Assembly (NCBI RefSeq): GCF_015776785.2
Contig: NZ_LFMD02000003.1
Span: 190,387 to 245,137, forward strand
Length of the DNA stretch: 54,751 bases
Direction: 5' to 3'
DNA from: Kitasatospora sp. SUK 42
Lineage (GTDB): Bacteria; Actinomycetota; Actinomycetes; Streptomycetales; Streptomycetaceae
Positions 1 through 8,912 of this stretch are shown here, piece after piece. The notes below the pieces were generated by a model. That model had not been told where the DNA came from, made no database searches, and saw nothing but the letters and a program-made list of their open reading frames with translations. Position 1 is the stretch's first letter. Every line of letters begins with the position of its first letter. The position numbers and the translations under genes were made by a program.

Positions 1-260
1 GCGAGATGGGCCGCCACCGCGACTTCACACTCGCCACCGACATCCCGGTCTACTTCTGCGACCCGGCCAGCCCCTGGCAGCGCGGCTCGAACGAGAACAC
101 GAACGGACTGCTGCGGCAGTACTTCCCCAAGGGCACCGACCTGTCGGTCCACACCCCGGAACACCTGGCGGCCGTCGCCGACCAGCTCAACCGCCGTCCA
201 CGCAAGACGCTCGGCTGGGAAACCCCAGCCGAGCGCCTGGCTAAACTCCTCGCGGCCTAG
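1..260 (+). CDS. IS30-family transposase, C-terminal fragment (cut by window edge)
   Basis: The reading frame is open from the first bases and ends at TAG 258-260, so the N-terminal part lies outside the window. The visible 85 or so residues match the end of the DDE integrase core of IS30 transposases: the stretch [20 protein letters not shown] carries the conserved SPWxRGxNENxNGLxRxYFPKG block with the catalytic glutamate (E of NEN), followed by the usual R-P-R-K-x-L-x-x-x-TP-x-E ending. It would cut and join the element's ends. Whether the element is intact cannot be judged from here. Family assignment is secure. Confidence 0.9.
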   Translation, partial: EMGRHRDFTLATDIPVYFCDPASPWQRGSNENTNGLLRQYFPKGTDLSVHTPEHLAAVADQLNRRPRKTLGWETPAERLAKLLAA

Positions 261-299
261 ACAACCGACCACGTGTTGCAACGACCACTAGAAACCGCC
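1..299 (+). mobile_element. Right end of an IS30-family insertion sequence
   Basis: The transposase stop is followed by about 40 bp (GTTGCAACGACCACTAGAAA from 275 and a few bases beyond) of the kind that forms the terminal inverted repeat of actinobacterial IS30 elements. The boundary near 299 is an estimate: the left repeat and the target duplication are outside the window. Confidence 0.6.
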
Positions 300-398
300 G
301 TTGCTCCCCGGGCCTTCGTCATGCCCTTCGCGGCGCCGCTCGCGGTGCCCTCCGCGGTGTCCTTCGACGCGCCCTCCGCCGCGACCTTCGCCGCGCCG

Positions 399-1361
399 TC
401 ACGGCGGGTCCTCGCCCCAGGCGGCGAGCCTGGCCGCGAGCGCCCGGACCTCGGCCCGCAGTTCGGCGGGCTCGCGGACGGTGAACGGCCACCCCAGGCC
501 GGCCAGCAGCACCGCCACGCCGTCCAGGTTCTGGGCCCGGGCCTGTAGCAGCACCCGATCCCCGGCGAGTTCGGTGAGCGTGCCGACCGCGGGCGGCAGT
601 CGGCGCCGCGCCTCGGCCAGGGTGGTGTGCAGCTCCACCTCCACCCGGTGCCGCCAGGGCGCCCCGGCCAGCGACTCCACCACCCGCTGCACCGGGTCGA
701 AGTCCTCGGGCGGCTCGAACCGCGCATCTCCCGGTTCGACCCGCTCGATCCGGTCCAGCCGGAAGGTGCGCGGCTCTCCGCTGCGGTGGTCGAGCCCGGT
801 GGTGTACCAGCGGCCGGAGTGGAAGACCAGGCCGTACGGGTCGAACTCGCGCTCGCTCCGCCGGTCCTCGCGGTCCCGGTAGGCGAGCCGCACCCGGCGC
901 CTGCGCCGGGCCGCCTCGGCCAGGGTGAACAGTGCGGCGGCGGCCGGGCTGGGGCCGTCGGCGGGCGCGGCGCTCAGCCCCAGCGTCTGCTCGACGGCGG
1001 CGACCCGCTCGCGCAGCTGCGGCGGCAGCACCCGCTGGATCTTGGCGAGCGCGCTCTCGGCGGCCCGCTCCCCCACCGACAGGCCCGAGCTGCGGCCGGC
1101 CAGCAGGCCGAGGACCACCGAGGCCGCCTCGTCCGGGTTGAGCATCAGCGGCGGCAGCCGGTAGCCGGGCAGCAGGCTGTAGCCGCCGTAGCGGCCGCGC
1201 TCGGCCCGGACCGGGATGCCGAGTTCCGCCAGGCGTGCGGCGTAGCGGCGCACGGTGCGCTCGTCCACCTCCAGCCGGGCGGCCAGCTCGGCGCCGGTCA
1301 GGCCGGGGCGGTCCTGGAGCAGCTCCAGCAGGGCGAGCACACGGCTGATCGGGTGTTCCAT
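399..1361 (-). CDS. WYL-domain transcriptional regulator (YafY type)
   Basis: A 320-aa DNA-binding regulator. Residues 1-60 form a winged HTH of the HTH_11 type (SRVLALLELLQDRPGLTGAEL, then DERTVRRYAARLAELG). The middle carries a WYL domain (about 135-215, with the FDPYGLVFHSGRWYTTGLDH stretch) and the C-terminus a WCX-like extension. WYL domains are thought to bind small ligands or nucleic acid. I chose ATG 1361 because the HTH starts right after it; the open frame upstream would run into the divergent hydrolase gene. The divergent layout with the hydrolase at 1465 suggests it controls that gene. Confidence 0.88.
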   Translation of the reverse strand: MEHPISRVLALLELLQDRPGLTGAELAARLEVDERTVRRYAARLAELGIPVRAERGRYGGYSLLPGYRLPPLMLNPDEAASVVLGLLAGRSSGLSVGERAAESALAKIQRVLPPQLRERVAAVEQTLGLSAAPADGPSPAAAALFTLAEAARRRRRVRLAYRDREDRRSEREFDPYGLVFHSGRWYTTGLDHRSGEPRTFRLDRIERVEPGDARFEPPEDFDPVQRVVESLAGAPWRHRVEVELHTTLAEARRRLPPAVGTLTELAGDRVLLQARAQNLDGVAVLLAGLGWPFTVREPAELRAEVRALAARLAAWGEDPP

Positions 1362-1464
1362 CGGGTTCGCCGCCTCCGGGCCGGGAAATCCGGGTGAGTT
1401 CTGTCCGGATTCGATCCTAGAGTCCGGGGTGACGGGGGTCCCACCACGGAAGGAGCGATCCGCC

Positions 1465-2199
1465 ATGAGCACGTTCGTACTGGTTCCCGGGTTCTGGCTC
1501 GGTGCCTGGGCCTGGGACGAGGTGGCCGCGCCACTGCGCGCGGCCGGGCACGCGGTCCACCCGGTGAGCCTGCCGGGACTGGCCGAACGGGCCGGTGAGC
1601 CGGGCGTGTTCGGGCTGGAGGAGCACATCGCCGACCTGACCGACCGGCTGGTGCGCGAGGACCTGTGGGACGTCGTGCTGGTCGCGCACAGCGGCGCCTG
1701 CGCCCCGGTCGGCGGGGTCGCGGACCGGATGCCCGAGCGGATCCGCCGGGTGGTCTACCTGGACAGCGGTCCGATGCCCGACGGCACCTCGGTGTACGAC
1801 CTGTGGCAGCCCGACTTCCGGGCGGCGGCCGACGCCGCGGTGGTCGAGGGCCGCCTCCCGATGCCGTCCTGGGAGTTCATGGAATCCCACGGCTCCAGCC
1901 TGGAGGGCCTGGACGGGGCCGCGCTGGAACGGATCCGCACCCGGCTCACCCCGCACCCGGTCGGGGCGTACCGGGACGAGCTGCGGCTGACCGGCGCCGC
2001 GGCCGCGCTGCCGCACGCGCTGGTGTCCTGCTCCTTCCCCCTCGACCAGGTGCGGGAGATGATCGCGGCCGGCCACCCGTACTTCGCCGCGATGGCCGGG
2101 CCCAACTGGGAGCTGCGCGAACTGCCCACCGGGCACTGGCCGATGTTCTCCCGCCCGGCCGACACGGCGGCGGTGCTGGCGGAACTCGCGGCGGTCTAG
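1465..2199 (+). CDS. Alpha/beta hydrolase
   Basis: A 244-aa cytoplasmic alpha/beta-hydrolase of the salicylate-esterase/hydroxynitrile-lyase-like group. The N-terminal VPGFWLGAWAWDEVAAPL provides the oxyanion-hole segment (FxLGAWxW), AHSGA carries the nucleophile Ser76, and the late GHWPMF supplies the catalytic His. ATG 1465 is preceded by GGAAGGAG (1448-1455). No signal peptide or membrane segment is visible. It is divergent from the WYL regulator across 103 bp. The substrate cannot be told from sequence; ester hydrolysis is the default expectation. Confidence 0.88.
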   Translation: MSTFVLVPGFWLGAWAWDEVAAPLRAAGHAVHPVSLPGLAERAGEPGVFGLEEHIADLTDRLVREDLWDVVLVAHSGACAPVGGVADRMPERIRRVVYLDSGPMPDGTSVYDLWQPDFRAAADAAVVEGRLPMPSWEFMESHGSSLEGLDGAALERIRTRLTPHPVGAYRDELRLTGAAAALPHALVSCSFPLDQVREMIAAGHPYFAAMAGPNWELRELPTGHWPMFSRPADTAAVLAELAAV

Positions 2200-2387
2200 G
2201 TCGTGTCCGCGTTCGCGTGTTCACCCGCGCGGAGGAGGCTCGACGGCGCAGGATGGGGCGCACGTCGTGCCCGGGCGCGCGGAGTGGCCGCCGGAGGCGG
2301 TCCGGGTCAGGCTCGGGTACGGGACCAACGGCGGCCGCAGCCCCCGCCGCACGCGCGGGGCGGCCAGTGAGACCACGGAGGACGGGC

Positions 2388-3833
2388 ATGACCAGCAGCA
2401 CCACCGAGGAGTACGACGTCATCGTCCTGGGGGCCGGGCCGACCGGCGAGAACGTGGCGGACCGGACGGTCGCCGCCGGGCTGCGCACGGTGATCGTGGA
2501 GTCCGAACTGGTCGGCGGCGAGTGCTCGTACTGGGCCTGCATGCCGAGCAAGGCGCTGCTGCGCCCGGTGGCCGCGCTGGACGACGCCCGCGCGGTGGCC
2601 GGCTCCCGGGAGGCGGTGGGCGGCGGGCGGCTGGACGCGGCCGCGGTGCTGGCCCGGCGGGACTCCTTCACCTCGAACTGGAAGGACGACGGCCAGGTGC
2701 AGTGGCTGCGGGACACCGGCATCGAGCTGGTCCGCGGCCACGGCCGGCTGGCGGGCGTGCGGACCGTCACGGTGGAGGCCGAGGACGGCAGCGAGCGGGT
2801 GCTCACCGCCCGGCACGCCGTCGCCGTCTGCACCGGCAGCCGCCCGGTGCTGCCGACCGGCGTCGCGGGCCTGGCGGACGCGCACCCCTGGACCAACCGG
2901 GAGGCGACCGGCTCGGCGACCGTCCCCAAGCGGCTGGCGGTGGTCGGCGGCGGGGTGGTCGGGGTGGAGATGGCCACCGCCTGGCGGGCGCTCGGCTCCG
3001 AGGTCGTCCTGCTGGTGCGCGGCCACCGGCTGCTGCCGCGGATGGAGCCCTTCGCAGGCGAGTTCGTCGCCGAGGGCCTGCGGGAGGCGGGGGTGGACCT
3101 GCGCTTCGGCACGGAGGTCACCGCGCTGGAGCGCCCGGACGCCTCCGGGCCGGTGGTGCTGACCCTCGGCGACGGCGACACGCTGACCGCCGACGAGGTG
3201 CTGTACGCGACCGGCCGGGCGCCGCGCACCGCCGACATCGGGATGGAGCAGGTCGGGCTGCACCCGGGCGGCTGGCTGGAGGTGGACGACAGCTGCACGG
3301 TGCTCGGCGTGGACGGCGAGTGGCTCTACGCGGCGGGGGACGTCAACCACCGGGCGCTGCTCACCCACCAGGGCAAGTACCAGGCCCGGATCACCGGCGC
3401 GGCGATCGCCGCCCGCGCCCAGGGGCTCGCGCTGGACACCTCGCGCTGGGGCGCACACTCCGCGTCCGCAGACCTCGCGGGCGCGCCCCAGGTCGTCTTC
3501 ACCCAGCCGGAGGTCGCCGCCGTCGGCCTCACCCTGGCCGCCGCCGAGCAGCTGGGGCTGCGGGTCAAGGCCGTCGACCACGAGATCGGCTCCGTCGCCG
3601 GGGCCTCGCTGTACGCCGACGGCTACCGCGGCCGGGCCAGGGCGGTCTTCGACCTCGACCGGGAGGTGATCGTCGGCGCCTGCCTGGTCGGCCCCGCGGT
3701 CGCCGAACTGCTGCACTCGGCCACCATCGCGGTGGTCGGCGAGGTGCCCATCGACCGGCTCTGGCACGCCGTCCCGTCGTACCCCACGATCAGCGAGGTG
3801 TGGCTGCGGCTGCTGGAGGGCTGCCGGGGGTAG
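2388..3833 (+). CDS. FAD-dependent pyridine nucleotide-disulfide oxidoreductase
   Basis: A 481-aa flavoprotein of the dihydrolipoamide dehydrogenase/mercuric reductase family. Visible parts are the FAD-binding VLGAGPTGENVADR (residues 13-26), the redox disulfide in GGECSYWACMPSK (Cys46 and Cys51), a second Rossmann motif VVGGGVVGVEMATAW for NAD(P)H, the YAAGDVN flavin motif and a C-terminal dimerisation domain. The usual H-P-T catalytic base of the dimer interface reads S-Y-P-T (PSYPTISEVW), so Tyr takes the His position; paralogues of unknown substrate often vary here. The start is ATG 2388 with CGGAGGACGG upstream. No MerA-type metal-binding domain is present. Confidence 0.88.
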   Translation: MTSSTTEEYDVIVLGAGPTGENVADRTVAAGLRTVIVESELVGGECSYWACMPSKALLRPVAALDDARAVAGSREAVGGGRLDAAAVLARRDSFTSNWKDDGQVQWLRDTGIELVRGHGRLAGVRTVTVEAEDGSERVLTARHAVAVCTGSRPVLPTGVAGLADAHPWTNREATGSATVPKRLAVVGGGVVGVEMATAWRALGSEVVLLVRGHRLLPRMEPFAGEFVAEGLREAGVDLRFGTEVTALERPDASGPVVLTLGDGDTLTADEVLYATGRAPRTADIGMEQVGLHPGGWLEVDDSCTVLGVDGEWLYAAGDVNHRALLTHQGKYQARITGAAIAARAQGLALDTSRWGAHSASADLAGAPQVVFTQPEVAAVGLTLAAAEQLGLRVKAVDHEIGSVAGASLYADGYRGRARAVFDLDREVIVGACLVGPAVAELLHSATIAVVGEVPIDRLWHAVPSYPTISEVWLRLLEGCRG

Positions 3834-3947
3834 CAGCGGCCCCGGAGGGGCGGCGCGGCGAAGTGTGGCCATCGGTGGACGGCGGGACACTGGCAGTCGG
3901 GGAGGAGGCGTCCCGGGGGCCGTACTCGTGACCAGGTGGTGTGAGGC

Positions 3948-5042
3948 ATGACCGAGGTGCTGTTGGCCGTCGGAACCGAGAAGGGCCTCTTTCTCGGCCG
4001 CAGCCGCGACCGGCTGAACTGGGACTTCAACGGGCCGCACTTCCCGATGAACGCGATCTACTCCGTCTCGATCGACCGCCGCGACGGCCGGACCAGGGTG
4101 CTGGTCGGCGCCGACAGCAGTCACTGGGGGCCCTCGGTCCGGCGCTCCGACGACCTCGGCGCGAGCTGGAACGAACCGTCGCGGCCGGCGATCCGCTTCC
4201 CCGGGTCCACCGGCGCCTCGCTCACCCGGGTCTGGCAGCTCCAGCCGGCCGGGCCGGAGGCCCCCGGGGTCGTCTACGCCGGCACCGAGCCCGCCGCGCT
4301 GTTCCGCTCCACCGACGGCGGCGAGACGTTCGGCCTGGTCGAGTCGCTCTGGAACCACCCCCAGCGGCCCGAGTGGGGCGCCGGCTACGGCGGCCAGGGA
4401 CTGCACACCATCCTCACCGACCCGCGCGACCCGCAGCGGCTGCTGGTCGCCGTCTCCAGCGGCGGCGTCTACCGCAGCAAGGACGGCGGGGAGAGCTGGG
4501 CCCCCTCCAACACCGGGCTGCGGGCCGAGTTCTTCCCGCCGGAGAGCCAGTACCCCGAGTTCGGCCAGTGCGTTCACAAGATCGCCCCGGACCCCGTCCA
4601 CCCCGACCGGCTCTACCTCCAGAACCACGGCGGCGTCTACCGCAGCGACGACTGGGGCGGGAGCTGGCGCTCGATCGTGGACGGGCTGCCCGCCGAGTTC
4701 GGCTTCGCCGTCGCCGCCCACCCCCGCCGGGGCGACACCGCCTACCTCTTCCCGCTCGGCGGCTCGGACGACCGCATCCCGCCCGGCCATCGCTGCCGGG
4801 TCTTCCGCACCACCGACGGCGGCACCAGCTGGGAGCAGCTCGCCAACGGCCTGCCCGGCGAGGACCACTACGGCATCGTGTTGCGCGACGCCCTGCGCAC
4901 CGACGACGCCGACCCGGCCGGGATCTACTTCGGCAACCGGACCGGCGACGTGTACGGCAGCCGCGACGAGGGCGAGACCTGGACGCTGCTGATCTCCCAC
5001 CTGCCGGACGTGCTCTGCCTCCGCGCGGCCACGGTGGGCTGA
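3948..5042 (+). CDS. BNR/Asp-box beta-propeller protein
   Basis: A 364-aa protein that should fold as a beta-propeller. It has six Asp-box (BNR) repeats: RSDDLGASW (66-74), RSTDGGETF (120-128), RSKDGGESW (176-184), RSDDWGGSW (about 232-240), RTTDGGTSW (about 287-295) and GSRDEGETW (about 337-345). The family is annotated as exo-sialidase-like or as Ycf48/photosystem-assembly-like, but there is no signal peptide and I do not see the sialidase arginine triad, so hydrolase activity is doubtful. It follows the oxidoreductase by 114 bp on the same strand. Confidence 0.85.
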   Translation: MTEVLLAVGTEKGLFLGRSRDRLNWDFNGPHFPMNAIYSVSIDRRDGRTRVLVGADSSHWGPSVRRSDDLGASWNEPSRPAIRFPGSTGASLTRVWQLQPAGPEAPGVVYAGTEPAALFRSTDGGETFGLVESLWNHPQRPEWGAGYGGQGLHTILTDPRDPQRLLVAVSSGGVYRSKDGGESWAPSNTGLRAEFFPPESQYPEFGQCVHKIAPDPVHPDRLYLQNHGGVYRSDDWGGSWRSIVDGLPAEFGFAVAAHPRRGDTAYLFPLGGSDDRIPPGHRCRVFRTTDGGTSWEQLANGLPGEDHYGIVLRDALRTDDADPAGIYFGNRTGDVYGSRDEGETWTLLISHLPDVLCLRAATVG

Positions 5043-5146
5043 ACACCCGCCGCCCGGAGGGCCGCCGCCGAAAACCTGTTGCCCCGAACGTCCGAATCTG
5101 GTGAGCATGAGCCGCCGACGAACGATCTCAAGGACGAGGTGGGGCC

Positions 5147-5902
5147 ATGACCGAGCCGGACTGGGTGGTCAAGCAGGGCAGCGACGGGGCGCCGGTGCTG
5201 CGCTACCAGCTGGGCGAGCGGGAGGGTCGGCCCTGGGCCGACCTGCTGGAGGTACTGGACGAATCGGTGGACGCGGCGGAGTTCATCCGCACCGAACTGC
5301 CCGGCTGGGTGGTCTCCGGCACCCCCGAACTCGGGCGGCGGCTGGTGGACGGCGGCGCGAAGGTGCTCCGGCACGCCCACAGCTTCCGGCGCGACCTCCG
5401 CGCCGATCCGCCGCCCGCCGACTGGGCCGGGGCCCCGCTGCGCGAGGGCCTGCGGGCGGTGCCCTGCGACCGCGCGCCCGAGGAACTGCTGGAGCCCTGG
5501 CGGGCCGCCTTCGCGCCCGGCCACGTGGACCACTTCCCCGGCGACGACGCCCAGGCGGTCGCGGAGCGGATCGGCCCGCTGCTCTCCGGGAAGGCCATCG
5601 GCCCGGTGCTGCCCTCCAGCCTGCTCGCCGTGGACGCCGAGGACCGGGTGGTCGGCGGGCTGGTGCTGACCGACCGTGACGGCCTTCCGTGGATAGCCGA
5701 GGTCTTCCGCCACCCGGAGCGCGGCTACCGCGGCCTCGGCGCCGACCTGCTGCGCCTGGCGATCGCGGACGCCGCCGCACGCGGGCTCGCCGATGTGCAC
5801 CTGGTGGTGTCCGAGGGCAACCCGGCCCGCAGGGTGTACGAGTCGCTGGGCTTCCTGTTGCAGGAGACGTCGCTGACCGTGATCGTGCCCGACGCCGCGT
5901 AG
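5147..5902 (+). CDS. GNAT-family N-acetyltransferase
   Basis: A 251-aa acetyltransferase. The C-terminal half (about 150-245) has the GNAT fold: AVDAEDRVVGGLVLTDRDG, then the acetyl-CoA pyrophosphate loop RGYRGLGADLL, then EGNPARRVYESLGF, the usual last helix and strand. The N-terminal 140 residues are a separate domain without a recognisable family. ATG 5147 has GAGGTGGGG just upstream. The gene ends 13 bp from the convergent transporter gene. Substrate unknown. Confidence 0.85.
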   Translation: MTEPDWVVKQGSDGAPVLRYQLGEREGRPWADLLEVLDESVDAAEFIRTELPGWVVSGTPELGRRLVDGGAKVLRHAHSFRRDLRADPPPADWAGAPLREGLRAVPCDRAPEELLEPWRAAFAPGHVDHFPGDDAQAVAERIGPLLSGKAIGPVLPSSLLAVDAEDRVVGGLVLTDRDGLPWIAEVFRHPERGYRGLGADLLRLAIADAAARGLADVHLVVSEGNPARRVYESLGFLLQETSLTVIVPDAA

Positions 5903-5915
5903 CACCGGCCGGGCG

Positions 5916-6773
5916 TCAGGGGCGCGCGAGTTCGAGCACGGCGATCCCGCCGAGCACGGTGACGGCTGCGGCCAACCGCAGCCGTCCCAGGCGCTCCCGG
6001 AACACCACGGTGGCGATCAGCGCGGCGATCACGATGCTGGTCTCGCGCAGCGCCGCGATGGTCGCCAGGTTGCCCCGGGACTGCGCCCACACCACCAGGC
6101 CGTACGCCGTCAGCGACAGCACCCCGCCCGCGATGCCCACCGGCAGCACCCGGCCCACCCCGGTGAACAGCGAACGGCCGCGCCGGGCCCGGACGATCAG
6201 CGCGAGCGTCGGCCCCTGGAGCAGGAACAGCCAGGCCACGTAGCCGCCGACGGTACCGGCGTGCCGGACGCCGCTGCCGTCCAGCACCGTGTACAGCGCG
6301 ATCATCACGCCCGTACCGGCGGCGGCCCCGAGTGCGGGCAGCTGCGCCCGCCCGGGTATGCCCTGGGCGAAGGCCAGCCCGATCAGTCCGCAGGAGATCA
6401 CCGCCACGCCCACCAGCTCGCCCGCCCCCAGGTGCTGGCCGAGCACGGTGACGGACAGCAGGGCGACCAGCAGCGGCGCCGAGCCGCGGGCGATCGGGTA
6501 CATCTGCCCGAAGTCGCCCAGCTGGTAGGCCCGCAGCAGCAGGACCGTGGACGTCACCTGCACCGCGACCGAGGCCAGCAGGTACGGCCAGGAGGCGGCG
6601 GCCGGCAGCGGGTTGACCGCGACCAGGACCAGGGCGCAGGCGGTGTAGGTCAGGTTGATCAGCGCGAAGCCGACCAGCTTGTCCGGGATCCGGTGCGCCA
6701 GCCCGTTCCACACGGCGTGCAGCACGGCCGCCGCGAGCACGGCCGCCGGCACGGCCGATCCGAGTCCAGACAT
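5916..6773 (-). CDS. EamA/DMT-family transporter
   Basis: A 285-aa inner-membrane protein with about ten hydrophobic helices in two EamA repeats, as expected for drug/metabolite exporters. The first repeat opens with AAAVLHAVWNGLAHRIPDK, and the second spans roughly residues 145-285. The start ATG 6773 has GGAGGGGAG eight bases upstream; the longer frame would read through the GGAACC repeat array and is not credible. It is transcribed away from the RpiR-type regulator at 6896 and is its most likely target. The transported compound is unknown. Confidence 0.88.
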   Translation of the reverse strand: MSGLGSAVPAAVLAAAVLHAVWNGLAHRIPDKLVGFALINLTYTACALVLVAVNPLPAAASWPYLLASVAVQVTSTVLLLRAYQLGDFGQMYPIARGSAPLLVALLSVTVLGQHLGAGELVGVAVISCGLIGLAFAQGIPGRAQLPALGAAAGTGVMIALYTVLDGSGVRHAGTVGGYVAWLFLLQGPTLALIVRARRGRSLFTGVGRVLPVGIAGGVLSLTAYGLVVWAQSRGNLATIAALRETSIVIAALIATVVFRERLGRLRLAAAVTVLGGIAVLELARP

Positions 6774-6825
6774 GACGAAGCTCCCCTCCGACGGCCCGCC
6801 GGACAGCGACGGGCGTGAAAACGCT

Positions 6826-6875
6826 TGGAACCGCTCGGAACCGTGTGGAACCGTCCGGAACCACTTGGAACCGAA
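6826..6875. promoter_or_regulatory. Five GGAACC boxes at exact 10-bp spacing
   Basis: GGAACC occurs at 6827, 6837, 6847, 6857 and 6867, inside decamers of the form YGGAACCRNN. Exact 10-bp phasing puts all copies on one face of the helix. The array lies between the divergent EamA gene (start 6773) and the RpiR-type gene (start 6896), covering roughly -29 to -69 of the latter's inferred promoter. Read as an operator array for the RpiR-type regulator; the binding protein is inferred. Confidence 0.7.
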
Positions 6876-6883
6876 TTCCACGC

Positions 6884-6889
6884 TACCCT
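6884..6889 (+). promoter_or_regulatory. -10 box of an apparently leaderless regulator gene
   Basis: TACCCT ends seven bases before ATG 6896, which would place transcription start on the A of the start codon. No Shine-Dalgarno sequence precedes that ATG, so leaderless expression fits. No good -35 is seen because the region is occupied by GGAACC boxes. Confidence 0.5.
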
Positions 6890-6895
6890 AGACCC

Positions 6896-7786
6896 ATGGA
6901 AGGACATTCCGAATTCACGCCCCTGGAGTCCCAGCTCGCCGCCCGGATCCGGGCCCGGCTCGGCGAGCTGCGCGGCAGCGAGGCGCGGGTCGCCCAGGTG
7001 GTGCTGGACCGGGGCACCGGCCTGGTGCACCTGAGCGTCAGCGACGTCGCGACGCTGGCCGGGACGGCCCCCTCCTCGGTGGTCCGGGCCTGCCAGCGGC
7101 TCGGCTTCCGGGGCTACCAGGAGCTGAAGATCGCCGCCGCCCTGCACGCCCCCTCCCCCGCCGGGGCCCCCGGCGCGACCGGGGAGGCCGGAACCACCGG
7201 GGACGCCGACGACCCCGCGGCCCGGGCGCTCGCCGACACCCTGCGCGCCGCCCGGGCCGCCCTGGACGGCCTCACCGCCACGCTCGGCGCGGGCGACCTG
7301 CGCGCGGCGGCCGGGCTGCTGGACGGCGCCTCCCGGGTGGTGCTGGTCGGCGCCGGGCTGTCCGGCGCGGTGGTGCTGGACCTCGCGTACCGGCTGCGCG
7401 CGCTCGGCCTGCTGGTCGACGCCCCGGCCGACCCGATCACCGCCCAGCTGGCCGCCGCCGCACTGGCGCCGGGCGACGTCTGCCTGGCCGTCAGCCACAC
7501 CGGCTCGACCCGCAGCGTGGTGGACGCGGCCCGCCGCGCCCGCGAGGCCGGGGCCGAGGTGCTGGCGCTCACCAGCTACGCCCGCTCCCCGCTCACCGAG
7601 ACGGCCACCCGCGCCCTGGTCGCGGGCGGCCAGGACCTGGTCTTCGGACTGGAGACCACGGCCAGCCGCCTCGCCCACCTGGCCGCCGTGGACGCGCTCG
7701 CCCAAACCCTGCTCGCACTGCGCGGGCCGGGGGCGGAACGGGCGCTCCGGCTCTCGGCGGACGTCACCGCGGACTACGCCTACTAG
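6896..7786 (+). CDS. MurR/RpiR-family transcriptional regulator
   Basis: A 296-aa regulator with the RpiR layout. Residues 1-80 form the HTH_6 domain (RGSEARVAQVVLDRG, then VSDVATLAGTAPSSVVRACQ). After an Ala/Gly-rich linker (about 82-105) comes a SIS sugar-isomerase domain with VVLVGAGLSGAVVLDLAYRL and the phosphosugar loop AVSHTGSTRSVVDAA. Such proteins sense phosphorylated sugars. The ATG fits a leaderless transcript. Its stop codon interlocks with that of the convergent gene in the four bases CTAG (7783-7786). Confidence 0.88.
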   Translation: MEGHSEFTPLESQLAARIRARLGELRGSEARVAQVVLDRGTGLVHLSVSDVATLAGTAPSSVVRACQRLGFRGYQELKIAAALHAPSPAGAPGATGEAGTTGDADDPAARALADTLRAARAALDGLTATLGAGDLRAAAGLLDGASRVVLVGAGLSGAVVLDLAYRLRALGLLVDAPADPITAQLAAAALAPGDVCLAVSHTGSTRSVVDAARRAREAGAEVLALTSYARSPLTETATRALVAGGQDLVFGLETTASRLAHLAAVDALAQTLLALRGPGAERALRLSADVTADYAY

Positions 7787-8760
7787 AGGGGCTGGGGCCG
7801 GTGCGCGCCCTCGACCCGGGCGCCGCGCACCACGACCATGATCAGCCCGACCGCGACCAGCAGTTCCGCCCAGAAGAACGCCGCGTAGTCCAGCAGCGAA
7901 CCGATCGGCGGGCTGCCGGGCGCGGCGTTGCGCATGCCGACCAGGGCGAACAGGGTGGCCGCCATCCAGCCGAGGGCGGGCCAGACGATCCCGCGCCGCT
8001 GTCGGACGATCAGCCAGGCCGCCAGCAGCACGGCCAGGGCCAGCGCCCACATCGCCGCCATCATGAACCAGGCGAGGATGAAGGTGCTGCGCGAGCGGCT
8101 GATCCGCTCCGTCACCTGGGCGGCGTCGCCCTCGGTCTCCGTCCCGCCCGGTGTGAAGGCGAAGAACGGGTCGGCCTCCTCGACCCCGATCACCACCGGC
8201 GCCGGCCTCCCGCCGGCGGTGGCCCGGAAGCCGATCTGCACCTGGTAGCCGTCGAAGGGGTAGTCGGTGACCCGTCCGTCGAACAGGCTGAAGGACACCG
8301 GGCTGGAACCGATCCGCTGCCCGGCCGGATACCTGAGCGAGGTCTGCTCCAGCGAGGTGGTCTCCAGCACCACGTCCTGCGCCGGGACCAGCTGGTCCCC
8401 CGGCACCCGCAGGGCGCCGTGCGGCTGGACCAGGACCTTGGCGGTGACGGTCTGCGCGGCCGGGTCGACCCGTTGGAGCAGCACGTCGACCTCCAGGAGG
8501 TCCGGGCCGGGGGCGGCGCCCACCACCTGGGCGTGGCCGCGGCTGGAGCGCTCGTTGAGGTAGAACAGCAGCCCGGCGGTGACGGACAGCGCGATCACCA
8601 CCACCACGGCGTACGCGCTCCAGGGCCTGACCTTCGGCCGGGTCGCGCTGACGGCCCGCACCCGGGTGTGGAGGCGGACCCGCGGCCGGGCCGTCGGGCG
8701 CGGGGGCCGGGCGGTGCGGCGGTGCGGCCGGTCGGTGCGGCGGTGCGGCGGCGTGCTCAT
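7783..8760 (-). CDS. DUF4436-like membrane protein
   Basis: A 325-aa membrane protein. A basic, Arg/Pro-rich N-terminus (repeated [19 protein letters not shown] text) precedes a first membrane helix ([21 protein letters not shown]). An extracytoplasmic domain of about 150 residues follows, then three C-terminal helices ([54 protein letters not shown]). This matches my recollection of DUF4436 proteins; their function is unknown. ATG 8760 is preceded by GGGAGCAGG. Divergent from the LacI-type regulator at 8913. Confidence 0.8.
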   Translation of the reverse strand: MSTPPHRRTDRPHRRTARPPRPTARPRVRLHTRVRAVSATRPKVRPWSAYAVVVVIALSVTAGLLFYLNERSSRGHAQVVGAAPGPDLLEVDVLLQRVDPAAQTVTAKVLVQPHGALRVPGDQLVPAQDVVLETTSLEQTSLRYPAGQRIGSSPVSFSLFDGRVTDYPFDGYQVQIGFRATAGGRPAPVVIGVEEADPFFAFTPGGTETEGDAAQVTERISRSRSTFILAWFMMAAMWALALAVLLAAWLIVRQRRGIVWPALGWMAATLFALVGMRNAAPGSPPIGSLLDYAAFFWAELLVAVGLIMVVVRGARVEGAHRPQPL

Positions 8761-8912
8761 CGACCTGCTCCCACGGTCGGCAGCGGCGGCACCGGCTGCC
8801 GCCCGTCCCGCCAGCCTCGGCACGGCGCCACCCGCCCCGCAAGCCGGGAGGGCCGTCCGGGGATCGCCACCGACAGGGGAAAGGGGCTGGTCGGAGGGGC
8901 TGTGTAGGCTCA

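Noticed and set aside
2307..5108. A 933-codon open frame on the minus strand
   Set aside because: It lies antisense to the oxidoreductase and Asp-box genes, which have clear motifs; the translation shows no family signature.
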